This document shows, piece by piece, positions 1-12,466 of a stretch of DNA of 64,000 bases. The notes beneath the pieces were generated by a model. That model saw only the letters and a list, made by a program, of their open reading frames with translations. It made no database searches and had not been told where the DNA came from. Both the position numbers and the translations under genes were made by a program. This DNA is from Streptomyces cellostaticus. GTDB taxonomy: Bacteria; Actinomycetota; Actinomycetes; Streptomycetales; Streptomycetaceae. Each line of letters opens with the position of its first letter. The first letter of the stretch is position 1. The stretch spans positions 62,001 through 126,000 of the forward strand of contig NZ_KQ948016.1 of assembly GCF_001513965.1 (NCBI RefSeq), given 5' to 3'.

Positions 1-282
1 GTCGGCGGTGTGCTCGGCCGCCTCCAGGACGGGGCCGACGACCGCGTGGGAGCCGTCACCGGCGAGACCGTAGGTGCCGGGGCGCAGGGAGGCCAGGTCG
101 CGGGTGAGCGCGATCCGTCCTGCGGCGGTGCCGTGCACGGTGAGCCGGGGTTCGGTGGGCAGGGGGCGGCCCGCGGGCGCCTTCAGCGCGGCGTCGCTGG
201 CGAGACGGCCGGCGGCCACGGATGCCGCGCCGGCGGCCAGGACCGCGGTGAGTGCGGCGGCGGTCGCTTTGACGGTGCGCAC
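1..282 (-). CDS. Putative alpha/beta hydrolase, N-terminal part (cut by window edge)
   Basis: Only the first 94 codons are inside the window, reading from a GTG at 282 to the left edge. The protein starts with MRTVKATAAALTAVLAAGAA, a short basic then hydrophobic stretch that could be a membrane anchor or signal sequence. A segment follows with the pattern RPLPTEPRLTVHGTAAGRIT and then LRPGTYGL. I recall this N-terminus from Streptomyces proteins annotated as alpha/beta hydrolases, where the catalytic fold comes later. No catalytic residue is visible here, so the function is by recollection of family only. GC use and frame are typical of a real gene. Confidence 0.55.
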   Translation of the reverse strand, partial: MRTVKATAAALTAVLAAGAASVAAGRLASDAALKAPAGRPLPTEPRLTVHGTAAGRIALTRDLASLRPGTYGLAGDGSHAVVGPVLEAAEHTAD

Positions 283-377
283 GGGTCCAGTGTCGTGGCG
301 GTCCGGGCCGACGGCCAGCGGAGGGCTGAGCGGAGCCGAAGTCCGGCGTGCGGCACGGGACGGAGAGGACGTGTGGC

Positions 378-412
378 GCGGGACGAAGAGAAGATGCGGG
401 ACAAAGAGAAGA
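378..412. repeat. Tandem 18-bp direct repeat in an intergenic region
   Basis: Two copies of a purine-rich 17-mer (GCGGGAC, then G or A, then AAGAGAAGA) lie at 378-394 and 396-412 with one mismatch. They are about 100 bp upstream of the minus-strand hydrolase start at 282. The rest of the 283-497 gap shows no other clear signal. Confidence 0.5.
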
Positions 413-497
413 GGGGTGCGCGCCGGTCCGGCACCGCCCTGCGGCCACACGGCGACTCACGGAGCCGCCTCGGAGAAAGCCGCAGGCTCAGCGGGAG

Positions 498-1166
498 TCA
501 CCTCCGTTGGCCGTACTCCTTCAAACGTGCCCCGGCCTCTCCCATCTGTTCCTCCGTCAGAAGGGAGGGCGCCAGTCCCGGTACCGCGGATGCCGTCAGC
601 CACAGGTGGCACATCCACTCCAGCTGGGCGGTGCGGTCGTAGGCCTGGTCGAGGGTGGTCCCGTAGGTGATCATGCCGTGGTTCCGCAGGAGGCAGCCGG
701 AGCGGCCGGCGAGGGCGCGGAGCATGTTCTCGGCCAGTTCGTCCGTGCCGTAGGTCGCGTAGGGGGCGACCCGGACGGGGCCGCCCATGGCTCCGGCCAT
801 GTAGTGGATCGGGGGCAGCTCGGTCAGGAGGGTGGAGACGGCCGTGGCGTGCACCGCATGGGTGTGGACGACGGCGCGGGCGTCGGTGGTGCGGTAGACG
901 GCGAGGTGCATGGGCAGTTCGCTGGTCGGCACGAGCGTGCCGAGCACCTGCCGCCCGTCGAGGTCGACGCCGGTGATGTCGTCCGGGGTCAGCCGGTCGT
1001 AGGGCACGCCCGAAGGGGTGACCAGCACGAGGTCCCCGACGCGCGCCGACACGTTGCCGGAGGTGCCGACGACCAGCCCGTCGGCGACGGTCCGGCGGGC
1101 CGTCGCGACCACCCCCTCCCAGGCGCGTGCCTCTGCCACTTCCGGATCCCGCCGCTGTTCAGCCAT
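498..1166 (-). CDS. Class II aldolase/adducin family protein (FucA-like)
   Basis: This 222-residue protein has the usual length of class II aldolases such as L-fuculose-phosphate aldolase, which cleave sugar phosphates with a zinc-bound enediolate. The phosphate-binding segment GTSGNVSAR is at about 34-42. The zinc site pattern is complete: E83 in PTSELPMHL, H101 and H103 in VVHTHAVHA, and H163 in LLRNHGMI. The ATG at 1166 begins MAEQRRDPE. The gene is divergent from the lysozyme gene across a gap of about 190 bp. The true substrate cannot be read from sequence; ribulose-5-phosphate epimerase-like or methylthioribulose dehydratase activities occur in the same fold. Confidence 0.85.
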   Translation of the reverse strand: MAEQRRDPEVAEARAWEGVVATARRTVADGLVVGTSGNVSARVGDLVLVTPSGVPYDRLTPDDITGVDLDGRQVLGTLVPTSELPMHLAVYRTTDARAVVHTHAVHATAVSTLLTELPPIHYMAGAMGGPVRVAPYATYGTDELAENMLRALAGRSGCLLRNHGMITYGTTLDQAYDRTAQLEWMCHLWLTASAVPGLAPSLLTEEQMGEAGARLKEYGQRR

Positions 1167-1353
1167 GCGGGGATCCTGCCAGCCGGCCCGGCGTCGAGCG
1201 GTCCGCCGTCAAGGATCGGGCCTGAAATCGTACGCCCGAACGGGGGAACATCACCTTGAAAACAATCAAATAAGCGTGTATTGGCGATCACCGGGCATTT
1301 AATGATCTTCCTCGCTCGCCGGACGACGTTCCGCCTCCACTCCAGGGGGACAC

Positions 1354-2112
1354 ATGGCCCGTGACCGCACACCTTCCCGTCGCCGCGCGGCTCTCCTCGC
1401 GGCAACAGCCGCGGCGACGCTCGCCCTCGCCGGCACGGCGGCCGCCTCCGCGGGGCCGTCGGTGTCCGCGGCCGGGCTGCCCCGAGGACACGACGTGTCG
1501 TCCTACCAGAGTCATGTCGACTGGCCGGCCGCCCGGTCGGACGGCGCACGGTTCACCTACGTCAAGGCGACCGAGTCCACGACCTACCGCAATCCCCTTT
1601 TCGACCAGCAGTACGACGGCGCCCGCCAGGCGGGCCTGGTCCACGGCGCGTACCACTTCGCACTGCCCGACAAGTCCTCGGGCGCCGAGCAGGCCGAGTA
1701 CTTCGTACGGCACGGCGGCGGCTGGCGGGCGGACGGCTGGACGCTGCCGCCCGCGCTCGACATCGAGTACAACCCGTACGACGAGAAGCACCCGTGCTAC
1801 GGGCTGGGCTGGAAGCGGATGGTCCGCTGGATCCGGTCCTTCAGCGACGAGGTCGAGCGGACGACCGGCCGCCGCCCGGTGATCTACACCACCGCCGAAT
1901 GGTGGGACGCCTGCACCGGTGACAGCCGCGCGTTCGCCTCGGACCACCCCCTGTGGATCGCCCGTCACGGCACGTCGGAGCCGGGATCGCTGCCGGGCGG
2001 CTGGCCCTCCTGGACCTTCTGGCAGTACGGCACCCAGGGGGGCCTGCTGGGTGACACGAATCTCTTCAACGGGCCGCCGAGCCGGCTGCGGGCCTTCGCG
2101 CGAGGCCGGTAG
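1354..2112 (+). CDS. Secreted GH25 lysozyme (N-acetylmuramidase)
   Basis: The 252-residue product has an arginine-rich N-terminus followed by a hydrophobic alanine-rich signal sequence (about 11-40). The rest is a single GH25 (cellosyl-type) domain with no separate wall-binding domain. Catalytic-site signatures are GHDVSSYQ with D47 near the start and PALDIEYN with D135 and E137. The C-terminal part carries WTFWQYG, typical of the barrel's last strand. It should cleave the beta-1,4 bond between N-acetylmuramic acid and N-acetylglucosamine outside the cell. A GGGGG ribosome-binding sequence lies four bases before the ATG. Confidence 0.92.
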   Translation: MARDRTPSRRRAALLAATAAATLALAGTAAASAGPSVSAAGLPRGHDVSSYQSHVDWPAARSDGARFTYVKATESTTYRNPLFDQQYDGARQAGLVHGAYHFALPDKSSGAEQAEYFVRHGGGWRADGWTLPPALDIEYNPYDEKHPCYGLGWKRMVRWIRSFSDEVERTTGRRPVIYTTAEWWDACTGDSRAFASDHPLWIARHGTSEPGSLPGGWPSWTFWQYGTQGGLLGDTNLFNGPPSRLRAFARGR

Positions 2113-2186
2113 CCAAGGGGCGCCTGGGGCGTCAGATGCGAGCGGAACCCCAATCCCCCACTCTCGACACCCTCAAGCCCGCCTCA

Positions 2187-2208
2187 GTTCATCTTCCGTT
2201 CACCCAGG
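2187..2208 (+). promoter_or_regulatory. PHO-box-like direct repeat (PhoP binding)
   Basis: Two adjacent 11-nt units, GTTCATCTTCC (2187-2197) and GTTCACCCAGG (2198-2208), match the Streptomyces PHO-box pattern of GTTCA-type direct repeats. They lie 48 bp before the phosphate transporter start. This predicts control by the PhoR-PhoP system; binding itself is inferred. Confidence 0.7.
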
Positions 2209-2255
2209 TTGCCTACGGTCCAACAGCCAATGACCTCGAACGATTGCCTGGGTAA

Positions 2256-3512
2256 ATGGAAAGCTTCTCGCTGATCCTCGCGATTGTGGTGGTAACCGCA
2301 CTCGCGTTCGATTTCACGAACGGTTTCCACGACACCGCCAACGCGATGGCCACGACCATCTCGACCGGTGCGCTCAAGCCCAAGGTCGCGGTGGCCATGT
2401 CCGCCGCACTCAACCTTGTAGGCGCTTTCCTCTCCGTGGAGGTCGCCAACACGATCTCCAAGGGTCTCGTCGACGAGAACGGCATACGCCCCGAAGTCAT
2501 ATTCGCCGCCCTGGTCGGCGCCATCCTCTGGAACCTGCTGACCTGGCTGGTGGGACTGCCCTCCAGCTCCTCGCACGCCCTGATGGGCGGCCTGGTCGGC
2601 GCCACCGTCGCCTCCGCGGGCTTCGGCGCCGTCCACGGTGACGTCCTGGTCACCAAGGTCCTGCTCCCGGCGGTCGCCGCCCCGATCGTGGCCGGACTCG
2701 CCGCGATGCTCGCCACCCGGTTCTCGTACGGCATCGGCCGCAACGCCGGGGGCGAGGCCACCCGCAAGGGCTACCGCGCCGGGCAGATCGCCTCCGCCGG
2801 CCTGGTCTCCCTGGCCCACGGCACCAACGACGCGCAGAAGACGATGGGCATCATCACCCTCGCGTTGATCGCGGGCGGTGCGATCGCCCCCGGCTCCAAC
2901 CCTCCCACCTGGGTGATCCTCTCCGCGGGCCTGGCCATCGCGCTCGGCACCTACATCGGCGGCTGGCGCATCATCCGCACCATGGGCAAGGGGCTGACCG
3001 ACCTCGAGCCGCAGCAGGGCTTCGCCGCCCAGACCAGTGCGGCCACGGCCATCCTGGCCTCGTCCCACCTGGGCTTCTCCCTCTCCACCACCCATGTCGT
3101 CTCCGGCTCGGTGATGGGTGCGGGCCTCGGCCGCAAGGGCGGTGTGGTCCGCTGGTCCACCGCGACCCGCATGTTCGCCGCCTGGGCGCTCACCCTCCCG
3201 GCCGCCGCGCTGGTCGGCGCGGGCGCCGAGTCCGTCACGGACCTGGGTGACTGGGGCACCGCGGCCGTCGCCGTCTTCCTCGTCGGCGCCAGCGCCGTGA
3301 TCTGGAAGATCTCCCGTCGCGAGGTCGTCGACCACACCGACGTCGCCCCCGACGACGCTGCTGAGCCGGCCGGCGTGGTGACCACCGCCATCGCCGCGGT
3401 GACCCCGCCCCCCGCGGGCACCGTCACCGAGAACCTGACGGCCACGATCCCGGCCCCGGCCACCGACCCGGCCCCTGCGGCTCCGGCGGCCCCGCCGGCC
3501 GCCGCGGTCTGA
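2256..3512 (+). CDS. pit: Low-affinity inorganic phosphate transporter, Pit family
   Basis: The 418-residue membrane protein shows the Pit/PiT signature twice: DFTNGFHDTANAMAT near residue 19-33 and HGTNDAQKTMGI in the middle. Each half also has the GLPSSSSHAL- or STTHVVSGSVMG-type loop. About ten hydrophobic segments fit a proton or metal-phosphate symporter. The last 60-70 residues form a low-complexity Pro/Ala-rich tail that ends PPAAAV and is probably cytoplasmic. Start ATG at 2256 follows only a weak GGGT. A PHO-box-like repeat lies upstream and a small membrane protein gene follows after 33 bp, probably co-transcribed. This corresponds to what I recall as pitH2 in S. coelicolor. Confidence 0.93.
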   Translation: MESFSLILAIVVVTALAFDFTNGFHDTANAMATTISTGALKPKVAVAMSAALNLVGAFLSVEVANTISKGLVDENGIRPEVIFAALVGAILWNLLTWLVGLPSSSSHALMGGLVGATVASAGFGAVHGDVLVTKVLLPAVAAPIVAGLAAMLATRFSYGIGRNAGGEATRKGYRAGQIASAGLVSLAHGTNDAQKTMGIITLALIAGGAIAPGSNPPTWVILSAGLAIALGTYIGGWRIIRTMGKGLTDLEPQQGFAAQTSAATAILASSHLGFSLSTTHVVSGSVMGAGLGRKGGVVRWSTATRMFAAWALTLPAAALVGAGAESVTDLGDWGTAAVAVFLVGASAVIWKISRREVVDHTDVAPDDAAEPAGVVTTAIAAVTPPPAGTVTENLTATIPAPATDPAPAAPAAPPAAAV

Positions 3513-3545
3513 CCCGAGCACCCGGTAACTGAAGGAATCATCCCC

Positions 3546-3773
3546 ATGAAGATCGACTGGGCGGCTCTCGGCTCCGTCTTCGGCGTCAGCCTCGCGTTCA
3601 CGGTGGGCCTGGTGGCCCTGTTCACCCTCGGCGTCAACGGCCTGTCGCGCCGCGAGAAGGCTGCCGCGCAGGGCGGGTCCGCGGGGCTCGCTGTGACCGG
3701 TGCGTACGTGTGCTTCGCGGCTTGTGCGGCCGCGGTGGCCTACGGGATCTATCTGATCGTGGCCAAGCCCTGA
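3546..3773 (+). CDS. Small conserved membrane protein downstream of pit
   Basis: This 75-residue protein has two hydrophobic segments (about 9-29 and 47-70) joined by a short loop rich in charged residues (SRREKAAAQ), so it is probably a helical hairpin in the membrane. A GAAGGA ribosome-binding site lies nine bases before the ATG. The 33-bp spacing behind pit and the terminator just after it suggest one transcript. No catalytic motif is visible; a role as an accessory subunit of the phosphate transporter is inferred from position only. Confidence 0.75.
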   Translation: MKIDWAALGSVFGVSLAFTVGLVALFTLGVNGLSRREKAAAQGGSAGLAVTGAYVCFAACAAAVAYGIYLIVAKP

Positions 3774-3797
3774 CGGCCTGGACTTCGATGTCCGCAT

Positions 3798-3839
3798 CCG
3801 CCCTGCCGGGCCGGCGTGTCAGCCGGAGCGGCAGGGCGG
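3798..3839 (+). terminator. Stem-loop terminator after the pit operon
   Basis: CCGCCCTGCC (3798-3807) pairs perfectly with GGCAGGGCGG (3830-3839), and CCGGC pairs with GCCGG inside, leaving a short internal loop. There is no T-run, as usual in Streptomyces. Confidence 0.75.
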
Positions 3840-4104
3840 ACGTGTGTCCGCGGCCCCGGCGCCGGTGACCTGACCGTCCTCGCTCCGCAACCGCGCGGTC
3901 GCCCGCGGAAGTTCGGCGTCAGGAGTGCCCTTCGCCATCCCGCGTCCGTTCCATCCCGTATGAGACGTACGCGCTCGTGCAGATCCTCCCGTTCCCGTGA
4001 GCACAAGGGGGATCCCCCGAATGCCGCCCGGGGGGAGGGGAATTCACCGCAACCCGGACGTCCGGCAGCGCCCGGCGGGCCGGCGATGTGGGCCTCAGCA
4101 CAGT

Positions 4105-4295
4105 CCACCGTCCCAGGTCAAAGGCAAGTTGACGGCTCTTCCGGCTGCGTGGTGGACTGCCCAGGCCATGTACGGCGGCAGGAGAGGAAGCCGGTGCGAA
4201 TCCGGCGCGGTCCCGCCACTGTCACCGGGGAAGAACACCCCGGGAGCCAGGAACTCTCACCGCCGGTCTCGTCGAACCAGGGCGCGGACACCCTG
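4105..4295 (+). promoter_or_regulatory. Cobalamin (AdoCbl) riboswitch upstream of cobD
   Basis: The conserved core of the cobalamin riboswitch is clear: GAGGAAGCCGGTGCGAATCC at about 4184-4203, then GCGGTCCCGCCACTGTCACC ending near 4226, and the B12-box-like GAGCCAGGAACTCTC at about 4244-4258. The outer limits are approximate because the P1 stem is not obvious by eye. A small hairpin, CAGGG pairing with CCCTG (about 4279-4295), sits just before a GTGAGG sequence and may be the expression platform. Cobalamin binding should reduce expression of the downstream biosynthetic genes. The part from 3840 to 4104 shows nothing I can name. Confidence 0.92.
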
Positions 4296-4314
4296 AGTGA
4301 GGACACATATCGCC

Positions 4315-4374
4315 ATGCTCGGCTGCCGATCGAGGACCAGTACCAGGCCCGTCCCTGAGCCCACGGCCGGCTGA
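4315..4374 (+). CDS. Possible 19-codon leader ORF between riboswitch and cobD
   Basis: An ATG at 4315 opens MLGCRSRTSTRPVPEPTAG and stops at a TGA (4372-4374) four bases before the cobD ATG. The GTGAGG at 4297-4302 could serve as a rather distant ribosome-binding site. CobD itself has no good Shine-Dalgarno sequence, so translation of this short frame could be what brings ribosomes to cobD. This is an inference; the frame could equally be chance. Confidence 0.25.
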   Translation: MLGCRSRTSTRPVPEPTAG

Positions 4375-4378
4375 GCCG

Positions 4379-5323
4379 ATGGGTGCCGATCGCTCGTACG
4401 CGTACGGCGCCGCCGCCGGCCTTCTCGGCGACCTGCTCCTCGGCGATCCGCGCCGCGGGCACCCGGTCGCCGCGTTCGGGCGGGCGGCCGCAGCCGTGGA
4501 ACGCGTGCTGTGGCACGACCACCGCGGCTGGGGCGCGTTGCACACCGCCGTGTGCGCCGGCGGCGCCGTCGCCCTGGGGGTCGTGGCCGAACGGGCCGTA
4601 CGCCGCTCCCCCGTCGCTTCCGTCGCGCTGGCCGGTGCCGCCACCTGGGCCGTCGTCGGGGGCACTTCGCTGGCCCGGGAGGCCCGGATCGTCGGGCGCG
4701 CCCTGGAGGCCGGTGACATGGCGGCCGCCCGCGAGCGGCTGCCGCATCTGTGCGGTCGGGATCCGCAGGCCCTCGACGCCGACGGGATCGCCCGCGCCGT
4801 GGTCGAGTCCGTCGCCGAGAACACCTCCGACGCCGTCGTGGGTGCGCTGGTGTGGGGTGCGGTGGGCGGGGTGCCGGGCCTGCTCGGGTTCCGGGCCGTC
4901 AACACCCTGGATGCGATGGTGGGACACAAGTCGGCCCGCTTCCGCCGCTACGGCTGGGCCTCCGCCCGCCTCGACGACCTCGCCGGCTGGCCCGGGGCGC
5001 GGCTGACCGCCGTACTCGCCGCCGCGGCCGGACCCGACCCCCGCGGCGCCCTGCGCGCCTGGCGGGCCGACGCACGCAAGCACCCGAGCCCCAACGCCGG
5101 GCCCGTCGAAGCCTCGTTCGCGGGCGCCCTCGGCGTGCGGCTGGGCGGGACGCTGTCCTACGGCGGGCGCGTCGAGCACCGGCCCGTCCTCAACGGGGAC
5201 GCCGGGCGGGCCGTCCGGGTCACCGACATCGACCGGGCCGTACGGCTCTCGCGCCGCGTCGGCCTGCTCGCGCTCGGCGCCACGGTCGCCGCGCGCCGAC
5301 TCGTGAAGGGACGTGGCAAGTGA
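4379..5323 (+). CDS. cobD: Adenosylcobinamide-phosphate synthase CobD/CbiB
   Basis: This 314-residue membrane enzyme joins aminopropanol or its phosphate to adenosylcobyric acid. Family marks are GLLGDLLLGDPRRGHPVAAF at the N-terminus, ESVAENTSDAVVGAL, RAVNTLDAMVGHKS and the C-terminal PSPNAGPVEASFAGALGVRL. Several hydrophobic helices fit an integral membrane protein. The ATG at 4379 is chosen because the conserved GDxxxGDPxxxxHPV block starts shortly after it. It is the first gene of a tightly coupled operon and overlaps cobQ by four bases (GTGA). Confidence 0.95.
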   Translation: MGADRSYAYGAAAGLLGDLLLGDPRRGHPVAAFGRAAAAVERVLWHDHRGWGALHTAVCAGGAVALGVVAERAVRRSPVASVALAGAATWAVVGGTSLAREARIVGRALEAGDMAAARERLPHLCGRDPQALDADGIARAVVESVAENTSDAVVGALVWGAVGGVPGLLGFRAVNTLDAMVGHKSARFRRYGWASARLDDLAGWPGARLTAVLAAAAGPDPRGALRAWRADARKHPSPNAGPVEASFAGALGVRLGGTLSYGGRVEHRPVLNGDAGRAVRVTDIDRAVRLSRRVGLLALGATVAARRLVKGRGK

Positions 5324-6824
5324 ACGGTGGTCTCCTCGTCGCCGGCACCACCTCCGACGCAGGCAAGAGCGTCGTGACGGCCGGGATCTGCCGGTGGCTG
5401 GTGCGCCAGGGCGTCAAGGTCGCGCCCTTCAAGGCGCAGAACATGTCCCTCAACTCGTTCGTGACGCGGGAGGGTGCCGAGATCGGGCGGGCGCAGGCCA
5501 TGCAGGCCCAGGCCTGTCGCGTCGAGCCGACCGCGCTGATGAACCCCGTGCTGCTCAAGCCGGGCGGCGAACAGAGCAGCCAGGTGGTGCTGCTCGGCAA
5601 GCCGGTGGGCGAGCTGAGCGCACGCGGGTACCACGGGGGACGCCAGCAGCAGCTCCTCGGCACCGTCCTGGACTGCCTGGCCGAGTTGCGGGGCACGTAT
5701 GACGCGGTGATCTGTGAGGGGGCCGGTTCGCCCGCGGAGATCAATCTGCGGCGCACCGACATCGTGAACATGGGGATCGCGCGGAACGCGCGGCTGCCCG
5801 TGCTGGTCGTCGGCGACATCGACCGGGGCGGGGTCTTCGCCTCCTTCTTCGGGACGGTCGCCCTGCTCTCGCCCGAGGACCAGGAGCTGGTCGCCGGGTT
5901 CCTGGTCAACAAGTTCCGCGGGGACGTCTCCCTCCTGGAGCCCGGACTCGACATGCTGCACGGGCTCACCGGACGGCACACGTACGGCGTGCTGCCCTTC
6001 CGGCACGGGCTCGGCATCGACGAGGAGGACGGCCTGAGGGTCTCCCTGCGCGGGACGGTACGCGAGTCGAACACCGCCCCGCCCGTCGGTGAGGACGTCC
6101 TGCGCGTCGCCGTCTGCGCGATCCCGCTCATGTCCAACTTCACGGACGTGGACGCACTGGCCGCCGAGCCGGGTGTCGTGGTGCGGTTCGTGGACCGGCC
6201 GGAGGAGCTGGCGGACGCCGACCTCGTGGTGATCCCGGGAACTCGGGGGACGGTCAGGGCTCTCGCGTGGCTGCGGGAGCGGGGCCTCGCGGACGCCCTC
6301 GTCAGAAGGGCCGCGGAAGGACGCCCGGTCCTCGGCATCTGCGGCGGCTTCCAGATCCTCGGCGAGCACATCGAGGACGAGGTCGAGTCGCGCGCCGGGC
6401 AGGTCCAGGGCCTCGGGGTGCTGCCGGTGCGGGTGCGGTTCGCCCGCGAGAAGATCCTCACCCGGCCCGCGGGCGAGGCCCTCGGCGAGCACGTCGAGGG
6501 GTACGAGATCCATCACGGGGTTGCCGAAGTCGCAGGCGGTGAAGCCTTCCTGGACGGCTGCCGGGTCGGCCAGGCCTGGGGCACCCACTGGCACGGCTCC
6601 CTGGAGTCGGACGGTTTCCGGCGGGCCTTCCTGCGCGAGGTGGCGGCCGCCGCGGGCCGCCGCTTCGTGCCGGCCCCCGACACCTCGTTCGCCGCGCTGC
6701 GCGAGGAGCAGCTCGACCGGCTCGGCGACCTGATCGAACAGCACGCGGACACGGACGCGCTCTGGCGGCTCATCGAGTCGGGCGCGCCGCAAGGACTGCC
6801 TTTCATTCCACCGGGAGCACCCGC

Positions 6825-6828
<4 letters not shown>
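5320..6828 (+). CDS. cobQ: Cobyric acid synthase CobQ/CbiP
   Basis: The 502-residue enzyme amidates carboxyl side chains b, d, e and g of adenosylcobyrinic diamide using ATP and glutamine. The P-loop-like GTTSDAGKS is at 9-17 and the DIDRGGVFASFFGT block follows in the synthetase half. The C-terminal class I glutaminase domain has the nucleophile C341 in GICGGFQILG and a histidine at about 425 in HWHGSLES. The GTG start at 5320 overlaps the cobD stop as GTGA, which fits the coupling used along this operon. Length is normal for the family. Confidence 0.95.
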
Positions 6829-10471
<3,643 letters not shown>

Positions 10472-10475
<4 letters not shown>

Positions 10476-12466
10476 CCACCCCCTTTCCCTTTACGGCCGT
10501 CGTCGGCCAGGACGACCTGCGGCTCGCGCTGCTGCTGAACGCCGTGTCGCCGGCGGTCGGCGGTGTGCTGGTGCGCGGCGAGAAGGGCACCGCCAAGTCG
10601 ACGGCCGTACGGGCCCTTTCGGCGCTGCTGCCGGAGGTGTCCGTGGTCCCCGGGTGCCGGTTCTCCTGTGCCCCGGCGGCGCCGGACCCGTCCTGCCCGG
10701 ACGGCCCGCACGAGACCGGGGCCGGTACGTCGCGGCCCGCGCGGATGGTCGAACTCCCCGTCGGCGCCTCCGAGGACCGGCTGGTCGGCGCCCTCGACAT
10801 CGAGCGGGCGCTCGCCGAGGGCGTGAAGGCGTTCGAGCCGGGGCTGCTGGCCGACGCGCACCGCGGGATCCTGTACGTGGACGAGGTCAACCTCCTCCAC
10901 GACCACCTGGTCGACCTGCTGCTGGACGCGGCGGCGATGGGCGCGTCCTACGTCGAGCGCGAGGGTGTCTCGGTGCGGCACGCGGCCCGGTTCCTGCTCG
11001 TCGGCACCATGAACCCCGAAGAGGGCGAGCTGCGGCCGCAGTTGCTCGACCGGTTCGGGCTGACCGTGGAGGTCGCGGCTTCGCGGGAGCCGGACCAGCG
11101 GGTGGAGGTCGTACGGCGGCGGCTCGCCTACGACGACGACCCGGCCGGCTTCGCCGCACGGTGGGCCGAGGAGGAGGCGGCCGTACGGCACCGGATCGTC
11201 GCGGCAAGGGAGTTGCTGCCGCAGGTCCGGCTGGGCGACGCCGCTCTCCGGCAGATCGCCGCGACCTGTGCCGCCTTCGAGGTGGACGGTATGCGCGCCG
11301 ACATCGTGATGGCGCGTACGGCGACCGCGCTGGCCGCGTGGGCCGGGCGGACGGACGTGCTCGCCGAGGACGTCCGGCAGGCCGCGCTGCTCGCGCTGCC
11401 GCACCGGCGGCGGCGGAATCCGTTCGACGCGCCGGGTCTTGACGAGGACAAACTGGACGAGACGCTGGAGCAGTTCTCCGCAGAGAGCGACGACGATCCG
11501 GACCCCGACGGGCCCGGTGGCGGCGGTGGCCGGCCGGCGCCCGACAGCGGTCCCGAGGGCGACGGCGGCACTGCCGCGCAGCCCGAGGCCGGTGACGGCG
11601 GTCAGCCGCAGGCCTCCGGTGCGCAGGAGCAGTCGGCCGTACGGGCCGCCGAGCCGTTTCGTACGAAGGTGCTGAGCGTGCCGGGCCTCGGTGAGGGTGC
11701 CGCCGGGCGGCGCTCGCGGGCGCGGACCGAGCACGGGCGCACGACCGGGGCCCGGCGCCCCCAGGGCACGCTGACCAAGCTGCATCTGGCGGCGACCGTG
11801 CAGGCCGCCGCCCCGCACCAGCGGGCGCGGGGGCGGTCCGGGCCGGGGCTGGTGCTGCGCCGGGACGATCTGCGGCAGGCGACGCGGGAGGGCCGCGAGG
11901 GCAATCTCGTTCTGTTCGTCGTGGACGCCTCCGGATCGATGGCGGCGCGGCAGCGGATGAGCGCCGTGAAGGGGGCCGTGGTGTCCCTGCTGCTGGATGC
12001 CTATCAGCGGCGGGACAAGGTGGGGCTCGTGACCTTCCGGGGCGCCGCGGCCGATGTCGCCCTGCCGCCGACCTCTTCCGTCGATGCCGCGGCCGCCCGG
12101 CTGGAGTCGCTGCCGACGGGCGGTCGTACCCCGCTCGCGGCCGGGCTGCTCAAGGCGCACGAGGTGCTGCGGGTGGAGCGGCTGCGGGATCCGGCGCGGC
12201 GGGCGCTGGTCGTGGTGGTGACGGACGGGCGGGCCACCGGTGGTCCGGAGCCGGTGGCGCTGGCGGGGCGGGCGGCGCGGCTGTTCGCGGCCGAGGGGGT
12301 CGCGTCCGTGGTCGTGGACTGCGAGTCGGGGCCGGTGCGGCTCGGGCTCGCCGGGCAGCTCGCGGGTGAGCTGGGGGGTACGGCGGTGACGCTGGACGAG
12401 TTGCGGGCGGATTCCATCGCCGGGCTGGTCAGGGACGTGCAGGGGACTTCGAGGAGGGCCGCGTAA
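10472..12466 (+). CDS. Chelatase AAA+ ATPase/VWA fusion, partner of CobN (ChlI/ChlD-like)
   Basis: This 664-residue protein fuses a ChlI-type AAA+ domain to a von Willebrand A domain. The Walker A GEKGTAKST lies at 36-44 and Walker B LYVDEVNLL at about 135. A linker of roughly 100 residues rich in Gly, Pro, Asp and Gln follows around 340-440. The metal-ion-dependent adhesion site DASGSM is at about 484. In actinobacteria such fusions stand in for CobS and CobT as the motor of cobaltochelatase. The GTG start overlaps cobN by four bases, and the stop overlaps cobO (TAATG). Codon use matches its neighbours. Confidence 0.88.

Noticed and set aside
2184..3797. Long open frame antisense to pit
   Set aside because: It mirrors the GC-rich third-position pattern of the real gene and has low-complexity Gly/Arg/Asp composition with no family motifs.
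3816..4358. Open frame running through the cobalamin riboswitch
   Set aside because: The region is explained by the RNA element, and the predicted protein has no conserved motif.
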